A stretch of DNA of 15,846 nt from an uncultured Eubacteriales bacterium (GTDB taxonomy: Bacteria; Bacillota; Clostridia; Christensenellales; Borkfalkiaceae): contig URMT01000032.1 of the NCBI GenBank assembly GCA_900549005.1, positions 1-15,846 on the forward strand, given 5' to 3'. Of this stretch, positions 6,204 to 12,922 are shown one piece after another; position 1 is the first letter of the stretch, and each line of letters starts with the position of its first letter. Position numbers and translations under genes: made by a program. The notes under the pieces were generated by a model that was given only the letters and a program-made list of their open reading frames with translations, searched no databases and was not told the origin of the DNA.

Positions 6204-8012
6204 TCAGTCTTTGTTGGTCTTTAAAATCTGCATAAATACTTCCGAAGGCACCTCGACGCTGCCTATCGTGCGCATACGTTTTTTGCCCTCTTTCTGCTTT
6301 TCGAGCAGCTTCTTTTTGCGGGTTATGTCGCCGCCGTAGCACTTGGCAAGCACGTCTTTGCGCATTGCCTTAACCGTTTCGCGCGCGATAATCTTGCCGC
6401 CGATTGCCGCCTGAACGGGAATTTCGAACAACTGGCGGGGTATTGCCTCTTTGAGGTTTTCGCACAGCGTTCTGCCGCGCGAATACGCCGAATCTTCGTG
6501 CACTATCATAGAGAGCGCGTCGCACGCTTCTCCGTTGAGCAGAATGTCGAGCTTTACGAGCTTGCTCTGGGAGTAGCCCATAAGTTCGTAGTCGAAACTT
6601 GCATAGCCGCGCGTGCGCGATTTTACCGAATCGAAGAATTCAAAAATAATTTCGTTGAGCGGCATTTCGTATACAAGCTGAACGCGGTTGGCGTCGAGGT
6701 AGGTCATCTCTTTGAACACCCCGCGCTTTTCGCGGCACAAATCCATAATGGCGCCCAGGTAGTCGGGCGGGGAATAGATGTCGACCTTGACTATCGGCTC
6801 TTCCATATGGTCGATTTCAGACTGCGGCGGAAGGTGCGAAGGATTGTCCACATACAGTTCGGTGCCGTCCGTCTTTATCACCTTGTAGCTTACCGAAGGC
6901 GCCGTGGTGATTATATCCAGCCCGAATTCGCGCTCTATGCGCTCCTGAATTATCTCCATATGCAGAAGCCCGAGGAAGCCGCAACGGAAGCCGAAGCCGA
7001 GCGCGACGGAGTTATCGGGCTCGAACACCAGGGAAGCGTCGTTGAGTTGCAGTTTGATGAGCGCCTCTTTGAGGTCGCCGAATTTGCTGCCGTCGAGCGG
7101 GTAGATTCCGCAGAAAACTACGGGCTGCACCTTTTTATAGCCGGGCAGCGGCTCGCTTGCGGGGTTTTCGGCATTTATCACCGTGTCGCCCACAGCAACG
7201 TCCTGAATACTCTTTATCGAGGCGGCGATATAGCCTACTTCGCCCGCGCAGAGGCCGTTCTTTTCGTACAGGCCGGGGGCGAACACGCCCACTTCAGTAA
7301 CTTCGTAGACCTTGTCTGAGCGGAAAGTTTTGATTTTGTCGCCCTTTGAAACGGCGCCGTCCTTTACGCGGACGAACAGAATTACACCCTTATAATTATC
7401 GTAATAGCTATCAAAAATAAGAGCCTTCAAAGGAGCGTCAACGTCGCCGTCGGGGGCGGGGAAATATTTGACTATGTCCTCTAAAATCTCCTTTATGTTG
7501 GTACCTTCTTTCGCCGAAACGAGCGGAGCATACGAGGCGTCGAGGCCTATAACATCCTCAATTTCCTTCTTTGCCTCGTCGGGGCGGGCGGAAGGCAGGT
7601 CGATTTTGTTGATTACGGGAAGAATTTCAAGGTCGTTTTCGAGGGCGAGATAGACGTTTGCAAGCGTCTGCGCCTCTATGCCCTGGGATGCGTCCACGAC
7701 GAGCACGGCGCCCTCGCACGCGGCGAGAGAGCGCGAAACTTCGTAAGTGAAATCGACGTGGCCCGGTGTATCAATCAGATTGAAGATATATTCGTTGCCG
7801 TCGTCGGCAGAATAGAACATACGCACGGGGGCAAGTTTGATTGTTATGCCCCTTTCACGCTCGATATCCATAGAATCGAGGAGCTGTTCCTCCATATCCC
7901 TTTCGGAAACCTGGCCCGTAAGCTCCATAATTCTGTCTGCGAGCGTGCTTTTTCCGTGGTCGATATGGGCGATTATGCAAAAATTGCGGATAAAAGGATT
8001 GGGCTTTTTCAT
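6204..8012 (-). CDS. lepA: elongation factor 4 (LepA), ribosome-bound translational GTPase
   Basis: The 602-residue product matches LepA in length and motifs: P-loop AHIDHGKS at 15-22, the switch I segment [17 protein letters not shown] at 81-88, NKIDLPSA from residue 135, and the SAK base-recognition motif. The later domains carry the LepA-specific end, with the basic segment [24 protein letters not shown] and a final [13 protein letters not shown]. LepA acts on stalled or poorly initiated ribosomes and is linked to back-translocation and initiation; its exact role is debated. The ATG start fits the family (short lead, then [13 protein letters not shown]), but the leader shows no Shine-Dalgarno, which is odd for a leading gene. 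It is first in a four-gene operon with its own promoter and diverges from the 422-residue membrane protein gene. Confidence 0.97.
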   Translation of the reverse strand: MKKPNPFIRNFCIIAHIDHGKSTLADRIMELTGQVSERDMEEQLLDSMDIERERGITIKLAPVRMFYSADDGNEYIFNLIDTPGHVDFTYEVSRSLAACEGAVLVVDASQGIEAQTLANVYLALENDLEILPVINKIDLPSARPDEAKKEIEDVIGLDASYAPLVSAKEGTNIKEILEDIVKYFPAPDGDVDAPLKALIFDSYYDNYKGVILFVRVKDGAVSKGDKIKTFRSDKVYEVTEVGVFAPGLYEKNGLCAGEVGYIAASIKSIQDVAVGDTVINAENPASEPLPGYKKVQPVVFCGIYPLDGSKFGDLKEALIKLQLNDASLVFEPDNSVALGFGFRCGFLGLLHMEIIQERIEREFGLDIITTAPSVSYKVIKTDGTELYVDNPSHLPPQSEIDHMEEPIVKVDIYSPPDYLGAIMDLCREKRGVFKEMTYLDANRVQLVYEMPLNEIIFEFFDSVKSRTRGYASFDYELMGYSQSKLVKLDILLNGEACDALSMIVHEDSAYSRGRTLCENLKEAIPRQLFEIPVQAAIGGKIIARETVKAMRKDVLAKCYGGDITRKKKLLEKQKEGKKRMRTIGSVEVPSEVFMQILKTNKD

Positions 8013-8058
8013 ACAAGTAATTTAAAAGAATACCAAAAATAAAAATTCGTTTTATATA

Positions 8059-8087
8059 ATTATATAAAATTGCGCGGCTTTTAGCAA
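8059..8087 (-). promoter_or_regulatory. sigma-A-type promoter of the lepA operon
   Basis: On the minus strand TTGCTA (8087-8082) and a perfect TATAAT (8064-8059) are separated by 17 nt. Transcription would begin near 8052 and leave a leader of about 40 nt. That leader is AT-rich and contains no AGGAGG-like site before the ATG at 8012. Confidence 0.7.
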
Positions 8088-8165
8088 GAAAATTTGATTG
8101 GTACAGCACTTTTTAATCAAAGGCGGCAATATATTTAAAAAGTAGTGCGAATTGCACAATTGCTA

Positions 8166-8193
8166 TTGACAATATGCCGTAAAAATATATAAT
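8166..8193 (+). promoter_or_regulatory. sigma-A-type promoter of the four-helix membrane protein gene
   Basis: A perfect TTGACA (8166-8171) is followed after 16 nt by a perfect TATAAT (8188-8193). The -10 box lies inside a 10-bp AT-only dyad (8187-8196 with 8199-8208, centre AG). This could be an operator or only a consequence of AT richness. A good ribosome site, GGGAGGA (8224-8230), precedes the ATG at 8236 by 5 nt and selects it over the ATG at 8232. Confidence 0.75.
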
Positions 8194-8235
8194 ATAAGTA
8201 TATTATATTTTCAATAAAATTCAGGGAGGATATGA

Positions 8236-9504
8236 ATGAACAGTTTTGGCGGCGAAAAGAGCGTGCTTATGGACGAAATAGCGCGCAGACAGAGAAAGCT
8301 GATACCGCTGAACATCGTGGTTGCGATAATCGCGCTGGTTGCGGCAGTATCGCTGTTGTTTGCTCCGATAGTTTCGGTGGACGCAGTCGGCCTTGGCGAT
8401 TACATTACCGAGATGATGAGCGAACAGTCGTCAGGCGAAGATTCTTCGGCAGAAGGCCCCACGATAGACACGGCAAAGATAGTTAGCACCGTTACGTCGA
8501 ATATGGGCAACGTTTCGCTCACGACGATGAGTCTTGCGACGCTTGCATTTTCAGACGACCTTACGGAAACTCTGAAAGATTACGTTTCGGAAATAGGTTC
8601 CGAAACGCTTAAAAAATCTGAAAAAGAGCTTATAACAGACGTGGCCGTGCCTATGATGGTTGAGATGATGGAGGAAGAAAGCGGCGAAGAAGCGCCCGAC
8701 AACATCAAAAATATGGACGCCGACGCCATTTACGACAAGGCAAAGGCGCTTGAAACGGCCTCTGCGGGCGAGGTTGACGAAACCATTTCGGCGCTTGCCG
8801 AAGAGTTGCAGAATCAGCTCGGCGAAGATTACATAAGCGACGAAAACTTAGCCGACCTTGAATCTTCGATAAGAAAGATATACGACGACACGGTTGAGGC
8901 GACAGGCGGGACTTTTACGATAGAATCGTGCATTTGCGTGTTTGCCTCGAAATCGCTGCAAGAGAGCAGAGAAATTACGCAGACCTTTACTTCCTATGCC
9001 GATTTGATTGATTATTTTATGGATTCCGCACTCAGTTCGGGAAGCGGTTCGGCGGAAGCAACCGCAAAAGCTGCTTCGGAAAACAGCGGCGGTTCGGGTT
9101 CAGATTCCGGCTCTTCTTCCGAATTGGACGATACAATTGCACAGGTTGAACCCATACTTAAAATAGTTGCGATAGCCCTTCTGTTCTTCACGGCGGTGTG
9201 GTTGATACTCTTCCTGTTTGCGTTCCTGCATCTGTTTGCAAAAAACAAGCGGTTTACTATGTGGTATGTAAAGCTGTTCGGGTTCCTGCCCTGCCTGATA
9301 TTCGGCGTGGCTCCCCTCGTTGCAGGCGCAATCGTTCCCGGAATGGAAGGCGGCGCAGAAATTGCGGGGATTCTGGGAATGATATCTACGATGACCTGGA
9401 TAAGCGGCGCCTGCTACATACTGCTCTGGATTATTTCGATATTCTGGGCATTCCCCATCAAGCGCAAAATACGCGCATACAACAAGCAGCTTAAAGCTAT
9501 GTAA
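8236..9504 (+). CDS. four-helix membrane protein of unknown function with a large extracellular region
   Basis: I do not recognise this 422-residue protein. A basic cytoplasmic start (RRQRK, 17-21) leads to a first helix at about 24-47. Residues 48-305 form one acidic, Ser-rich, mostly helical region outside the cell, ending in a low-complexity SGSGSAEATAKAASENSGGSGSDSG stretch broken only by a few charged residues (about 268-292). Three more helices follow at about 306-333, 345-368 and 376-407, with basic loops KNKR and KRKIRAYNK that fit the positive-inside rule, so both ends are cytoplasmic. No catalytic motif is visible. Two Cys (C232, C234) sit close together in the outer region. It has its own near-consensus promoter and ribosome site and a strong terminator after the stop, so it is a single-gene unit. 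Its divergence from lepA may be chance. A cell-envelope role is the only inference the layout allows. Confidence 0.82.
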   Translation: MNSFGGEKSVLMDEIARRQRKLIPLNIVVAIIALVAAVSLLFAPIVSVDAVGLGDYITEMMSEQSSGEDSSAEGPTIDTAKIVSTVTSNMGNVSLTTMSLATLAFSDDLTETLKDYVSEIGSETLKKSEKELITDVAVPMMVEMMEEESGEEAPDNIKNMDADAIYDKAKALETASAGEVDETISALAEELQNQLGEDYISDENLADLESSIRKIYDDTVEATGGTFTIESCICVFASKSLQESREITQTFTSYADLIDYFMDSALSSGSGSAEATAKAASENSGGSGSDSGSSSELDDTIAQVEPILKIVAIALLFFTAVWLILFLFAFLHLFAKNKRFTMWYVKLFGFLPCLIFGVAPLVAGAIVPGMEGGAEIAGILGMISTMTWISGACYILLWIISIFWAFPIKRKIRAYNKQLKAM

Positions 9505-9544
9505 ATAATTCTGCCGAAAAACAAAAAACGGGCATAAAAAATTC

Positions 9545-9577
9545 AACGCCCTTCGCCGCGGTGCGGCGAAGGGCGTT
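9545..9577. terminator. bidirectional intrinsic terminator between convergent genes
   Basis: AACGCCCTTCGCCGC (9545-9559) pairs perfectly over 15 bp with GCGGCGAAGGGCGTT (9563-9577) around a 3-nt loop. The plus strand continues TATTTTGTTCAATTTTTTATT, and the minus strand continues GAATTTTTTATG, so both directions have T-tracts. It ends the membrane protein gene (stop 9504) and the YghO-like gene (stop 9615). Confidence 0.92.
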
Positions 9578-9614
9578 TATTTTGTTCAATTTTTTATTGT
9601 ATGACCAGCAAAAA

Positions 9615-10757
9615 TTACTCCACCTTCAATCCCCAGCAGCGGCGGGTTTTGATGAGCTCGGGATTGTAACTCTTCCAGAGCTGCTGAATGTGCCTGTTTT
9701 CTTCAAGCTCGGGGCCTGTTTCAAGGTACTTTACCCCTATCTTTATAAGTCCCGCAAGGCACTGGTCAATCACTATCGATACGGCGCCCGTGTTGGCATA
9801 TTTGTTTGCCACGCCCACGCTCATCATATCGGCGCGCTCTATGTGCTTCATACCCCTTAAAAATGCGGGCAGACCGAAGGGAATCACGTGACCCTTGCCC
9901 TTGCGCATAGCCTCGCTTATGCGGGGCATCATAAAGCCGTATACTGCCACATCGTCGTTTTCATCTACAACGACGCAGGAAAGCTCGGGAACATACACCT
10001 GCTTTATCGAGGCAAGCTCGCGCGCCTTCTGCTTATCGTTTATAGGACTTGTGCCGAAAAGGGGCGCAAACGCTTCGTCGAGCACGTCGAGGCACTTCAT
10101 TCCGTAATAATCGAATTTTTCCCTGTCGTGCTTATAGAGCCAGCCCATATCAAGAACTTTGAACTTGTTCTTTTCCATTACCATTTTGGCAATGCGCCTT
10201 ACGCGCATATCGGGCTCGTCGGGCACCTTGATTTCGTAACTTGTCCAGTCAACAACCTTATAAGCGCCGAGCATCTCCATATGCTTTATGTAGTACGGAT
10301 AGTTATAAAGTTCTATGTACGACGCCTCTTTATCGAAGCCGTCTATCAGCATACCCTCTTCGTTGAGGTCGGAAAAGCTCATCGGGCCTATTATCTCGGT
10401 CATACCGAGCTGTTTGGCCCACTCGAAGATTTTTGCAAACAGCGCCTTTGTTACTTCAAAGTCGTCTATGACGTCGAACCTGGTAAAGCGGAGCTGTTTT
10501 ACGCCAAATTTTTCGTTAGCGCCGCGGTGCCATATCGCGGCGATTCTGCCGGCAACCTTGCCGTCTTTATAGGCAAGGAACATACGGCAGTCCGCAAAGC
10601 GGAAAGCGTCGTTTACCGCAGGGTCGAACTCGGCAAATTCATCAAAATAGAAGTTGGGGGCGGCATATTGGTTTCCCTTATACAAATCGATGATAAACCT
10701 GAAAAATTTCTTTTTGCCGCGCCTGTCGTCCAGACTAATCTCTTTTACTTCTATCAT
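9615..10757 (-). CDS. YghO-like protein of the GNAT superfamily
   Basis: The 380-residue soluble protein fits a family of 370-390-residue acyl-CoA N-acyltransferase-fold proteins related to E. coli YghO. Recognisable parts are the start with FIIDLYKGNQYAAPNF (21-36), the strand MFLAYKDGKVAGRIAAIWHRG (59-79), and above all IIGPMSFSDLNEEGMLIDGF from about residue 122, then YNYPYY at 151-156. The C-terminal half repeats the fold, with GALYV-like strands and an end SYNPELIKTRRCWGLK close to the usual NPxLYKxxR form. The biochemical role of the family is not settled; acyl transfer is inferred from fold only. GGAGG (10767-10763) lies 5 nt before the ATG. It has its own promoter and a long GC-rich leader, and shares the terminator at 9545-9577 with the convergent gene. 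Confidence 0.8.
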   Translation of the reverse strand: MIEVKEISLDDRRGKKKFFRFIIDLYKGNQYAAPNFYFDEFAEFDPAVNDAFRFADCRMFLAYKDGKVAGRIAAIWHRGANEKFGVKQLRFTRFDVIDDFEVTKALFAKIFEWAKQLGMTEIIGPMSFSDLNEEGMLIDGFDKEASYIELYNYPYYIKHMEMLGAYKVVDWTSYEIKVPDEPDMRVRRIAKMVMEKNKFKVLDMGWLYKHDREKFDYYGMKCLDVLDEAFAPLFGTSPINDKQKARELASIKQVYVPELSCVVVDENDDVAVYGFMMPRISEAMRKGKGHVIPFGLPAFLRGMKHIERADMMSVGVANKYANTGAVSIVIDQCLAGLIKIGVKYLETGPELEENRHIQQLWKSYNPELIKTRRCWGLKVE

Positions 10758-10797
10758 TCAAACCTCCATTATAAAAAACACACACATTCAGATTATC

Positions 10798-10867
10798 GGA
10801 CGCCGCGCCCGCACACATAACAGACCTTTTACCGCCGAAACGGTATGGCGCCGCGCCTTCCGCACAT
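10798..10867. repeat. imperfect GC-rich direct repeat in the leader of the YghO-like gene
   Basis: GGACGCCGCGCCCGCACACA (10798-10817) and GGCGCCGCGCCTTCCGCACA (10848-10867) share GG, CGCCGCGCC and CGCACA, differing by a 1-nt and a 3-nt insertion, and begin exactly 50 nt apart. Both lie inside the predicted 5' leader (about 10879 to 10758), which is GC-rich compared with the AT-rich DNA on its far side. Between them TACCG (10830-10834) and CGGTA (10841-10845) can form a short hairpin. Function unknown. Confidence 0.5.
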
Positions 10868-10885
10868 TCAAGAGCTTACTCCCCT

Positions 10886-10914
10886 ATTCTATCATTGCGG
10901 CGGAGTTTTGTCAA
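10886..10914 (-). promoter_or_regulatory. near-consensus sigma-A-type promoter of the YghO-like gene
   Basis: On the minus strand a perfect TTGACA (10914-10909), a 17-nt spacer and TAGAAT (10891-10886) give one of the best promoter matches in the window. Transcription would start near 10879, with a leader of about 120 nt before the ATG at 10757. Confidence 0.78.
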
Positions 10915-11154
10915 CCCTGTAAACTATTTATAATAATTTTATATGACAAGTTCGCATAAAAACAATTACACAATACAGAAAAATTTTATCACAATCAGCG
11001 TTAATTCGGGCATATGTGCGGGGCAATTGATTTCAGCCGACATATGCGCAAGCTATGACATATAAACATAAAATTAAAAATAACCGGACAGCTTTGCCGC
11101 CGTGCCGGTAATATACCCCTGCGAAAGCGGTGCGGATGAAAAGACAGCGAAAAA
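10915..11154. other. non-coding stretch between the YghO-like promoter and the mreB-like terminator
   Basis: This part of the 488-nt gap between 10758 and 11245 is AT-rich, and no frame in it has both a start with a ribosome site and a believable protein. A 68-codon minus-strand frame (11001-11207) overlaps the mreB-like terminator and has no ribosome site. A weak dyad, ACCGG (11083-11087) with CCGGT (11105-11109), is visible. I see nothing else to name. Confidence 0.5.
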
Positions 11155-11177
11155 GGCGCGGACTTTTTGCCCGCGCC
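11155..11177 (-). terminator. intrinsic terminator of the maf-mreB-like unit
   Basis: GGCGCGG (11155-11161) pairs with CCGCGCC (11171-11177) around a 9-nt loop. On the minus strand the stem is followed by TTTTTCGCTGTCTTTTC. It lies 68 nt past the mreB-like stop, so transcription appears to end without mreC or mreD. Confidence 0.78.
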
Positions 11178-11245
11178 CGATATCCTTCGGCAGCCGATAT
11201 TCTGCATTATATATCATTCAGTGGGTACAGACTGACTTGCGGCGC

Positions 11246-12256
11246 TCAGTCCTGCGAAGCGGCCTTTTCAATCAGTCTGTCGCTGGAAATTATCATACCC
11301 GCTCCTATAACGGCGGCGAGCTGAGGCTCGTCGAAGGTGTTCGCCGTTATGTTGAGCTTTTGCGAGAAATACTCTGCAATGCCGTCCATCTTGCACAGGC
11401 CGCCCGAAAGGAAAATTCCGCTGTGCATAACAGACGAGGCCACTTCGGCAGGCAGCTGCGATATCATCAGCACGATATATTCGATTATTTTATCGACGTA
11501 CAGCGTTATAACGTCGCATATCTGCGAGGTCGTCACTGCAACAGACGCGGGCGCGCCCGAAGCCGCGTCTCTGCCGTCCACCACCATCAGTTTGTTATCG
11601 TCGGGCAGAAGGCTGCCTACGTTATTTTTAAGCCTTTCGGCAGTGAGCGCGCCTATGCGGAGATTATAGTTTTCCGCCATATAGTCCATCAGATGCACGT
11701 CTATATTGCCGCCGCCGAGATTGAGGCTCATACCGGATATAACACCGTCGAGCGAAAACGCCGCAATGTTTGTAAGACCATAGCCTATATCCACGCTGAA
11801 TACGGGCGTGGACTCGCTGAGAGGCACGTTGTGCCCGAGTACTGCGGCAAATGGCGCCTGGGTGAAGTAAACTTTGCCTATGTTGCAATCGTCGGCAAGG
11901 CGGAAGTACTTCTGTTTGAGCTCGGGCTTTGCGCCGCAGGGAAGCACGAAAATGACCTCGGTACGCCTTGCGCGGCGGGGGGAAATTTCTATTTCGCCCA
12001 AAAAGTACGATAAGAGCCGTGCAACAATTTCGGGCTGCACTATATCGCCGTCTACGACGGGGTTTATTATGTGGGTGTTCTGCGCCGACCTGCCCGAAAG
12101 CGCGCGCGCCTTTTCGCCGAGGAATTTGACCGTATAGCTTCCCGAGCCGGGGAGCTGTTCAACGGCGGCACAGGTGGGTTCTGCAAGCACTACGCCGCAG
12201 CCCGCCTTATAAATTTTTGTAACCCAAGAACCTAAATCTATTGCAAGTTTTATCAT
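11246..12256 (-). CDS. mreB: divergent MreB-family actin-like protein, probably hydrolysis-defective
   Basis: The 336-residue protein aligns with bacterial MreB over its whole length: IDLGSWVTKIY (phosphate-1), GVVLAEP, ALSGRSAQN for IGRTPGN, PVVDGDIV for PMKDGVIA, NYNLRIGALTAE for TYNLMIGDRTAE, and DGRDAASGAPA for RGRDLLTGLPK. MreB polymers guide peptidoglycan synthesis at the membrane. The nucleotide site is altered: IEEPFAAAIG is replaced by TQAPFAAVLG (132-141), losing both Glu. DIGGGTTE becomes DIGYGLTN (156-163), TGGG becomes SGGL (284-287), and the amphipathic N-terminus is short. It may bind nucleotide without hydrolysing it, or act with a canonical MreB elsewhere. The ATG overlaps the maf stop (ATGA), so translation is coupled. 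Assignment to the MreB family is firm; function is open. Confidence 0.87.
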   Translation of the reverse strand: MIKLAIDLGSWVTKIYKAGCGVVLAEPTCAAVEQLPGSGSYTVKFLGEKARALSGRSAQNTHIINPVVDGDIVQPEIVARLLSYFLGEIEISPRRARRTEVIFVLPCGAKPELKQKYFRLADDCNIGKVYFTQAPFAAVLGHNVPLSESTPVFSVDIGYGLTNIAAFSLDGVISGMSLNLGGGNIDVHLMDYMAENYNLRIGALTAERLKNNVGSLLPDDNKLMVVDGRDAASGAPASVAVTTSQICDVITLYVDKIIEYIVLMISQLPAEVASSVMHSGIFLSGGLCKMDGIAEYFSQKLNITANTFDEPQLAAVIGAGMIISSDRLIEKAASQD

Positions 12257-12810
12257 ATGTCTTCCCGTATTTCTTTGAGCATTTCGCGCACCAGCACGAC
12301 GGGCAGTCCGACCACGTTGGTATAACTGCCGAAGTACTGTTTTACCAGACCTCCGTCCTGTATGCCGTAACTGCCTGCCTTGTCGAGCGGCGAGCCGCTG
12401 TCTACGTAAATTTTTATGAATTCATCGGAAAGTTGGTTGAACTTTACCTCTGTTTTGTCGTATCTGACAAGTTTTTTATACTTGTTGCGTATACATACGC
12501 CCGTAATCACATAGTGCGTTCTGCCCGAAAGCCTTTTAAGCGTGGCAAAGGCGTCGTCCCTGCCTTTCGGCTTTCCCAAAATTTCGCCGTCGAACACCAC
12601 TATCGTATCGCACCCTATAACCGTGCTGCCCGAGTGCCTGCGGAAAACTTCGTCGCACTTGCGCTCGGCAAGGGCGCAGGCAATGTCTTCGGGAAAGAGC
12701 GAAATATTCACTTGCTCGTCGCCGCGGGCAGGGTCAACAATAAAATCGTCCAATATCTGCGATAACAGTTCCCTGCGGCGCGGGGATGCGCTTGCCAGAA
12801 CATACTGCAT
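12253..12810 (-). CDS. maf: Maf-family nucleotide pyrophosphatase
   Basis: The 185-residue protein has the Maf signature: LASASPRRRELL at 5-16, ERKCDEVF near residue 50, GCDTIVV at 67-73, ILGKPKGRDDA from about residue 78, LSGRTHYVITGV, and DKAGSYGIQDGG near 145-156. Maf enzymes hydrolyse non-canonical or pyrimidine nucleoside triphosphates to monophosphate and pyrophosphate; the YhdE-type members prefer dTTP and UTP, and the motifs suit that group without proving it. The start ATG at 12810 gives the usual N-terminus; the open frame reaches further up to 12894, but that extension is Arg-rich and unlike the family. No good Shine-Dalgarno precedes it. It overlaps mreB by 4 nt, an old Bacillota linkage (B. 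subtilis has maf-radC-mreBCD), but radC is absent. Confidence 0.93.
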   Translation of the reverse strand: MQYVLASASPRRRELLSQILDDFIVDPARGDEQVNISLFPEDIACALAERKCDEVFRRHSGSTVIGCDTIVVFDGEILGKPKGRDDAFATLKRLSGRTHYVITGVCIRNKYKKLVRYDKTEVKFNQLSDEFIKIYVDSGSPLDKAGSYGIQDGGLVKQYFGSYTNVVGLPVVLVREMLKEIREDI

Positions 12811-12895
12811 ATGATTTACCGTATTTTTTGCGGACCGGCACTGCAACCGACCCGCGCGGCACAAAACAGGCCGCCGAATTTGACTTACCAACAAA

Positions 12896-12919
12896 TAATG
12901 CCGCTGTTACGCGGCATTA
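12896..12919 (-). terminator. short hairpin at the end of the Ppx gene, possible terminator
   Basis: TAATGCCGC (12896-12904) and GCGGCATTA (12911-12919) form a perfect 9-bp stem with a 6-nt loop, 3 nt after the stop of the phosphatase gene on the minus strand. The following TTTGTTGG is a poor T-tract, so termination may be partial and maf could be reached by read-through; no convincing separate maf promoter is visible. Confidence 0.6.
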
Positions 12920-12922
12920 CGA

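Noticed and set aside
9888..10820. A 310-codon plus-strand frame opposite the YghO-like gene
   Set aside because: Same reasoning: antisense shadow with no start signal and no recognisable protein pattern; it also runs across the promoter-leader region.
11001..11207. A 68-codon minus-strand frame downstream of the mreB-like gene
   Set aside because: It overlaps the terminator, has no ribosome site and its sequence resembles no protein I know.
11102..12013. A 303-codon plus-strand frame opposite the mreB-like gene
   Set aside because: It is antisense to a clear MreB-family protein, starts inside a terminator region and lacks a ribosome site.
12811..12894. A 28-residue N-terminal extension of Maf
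   Set aside because: The family begins immediately before LASASPRR; the extension is Arg- and Cys-rich with no ribosome site.
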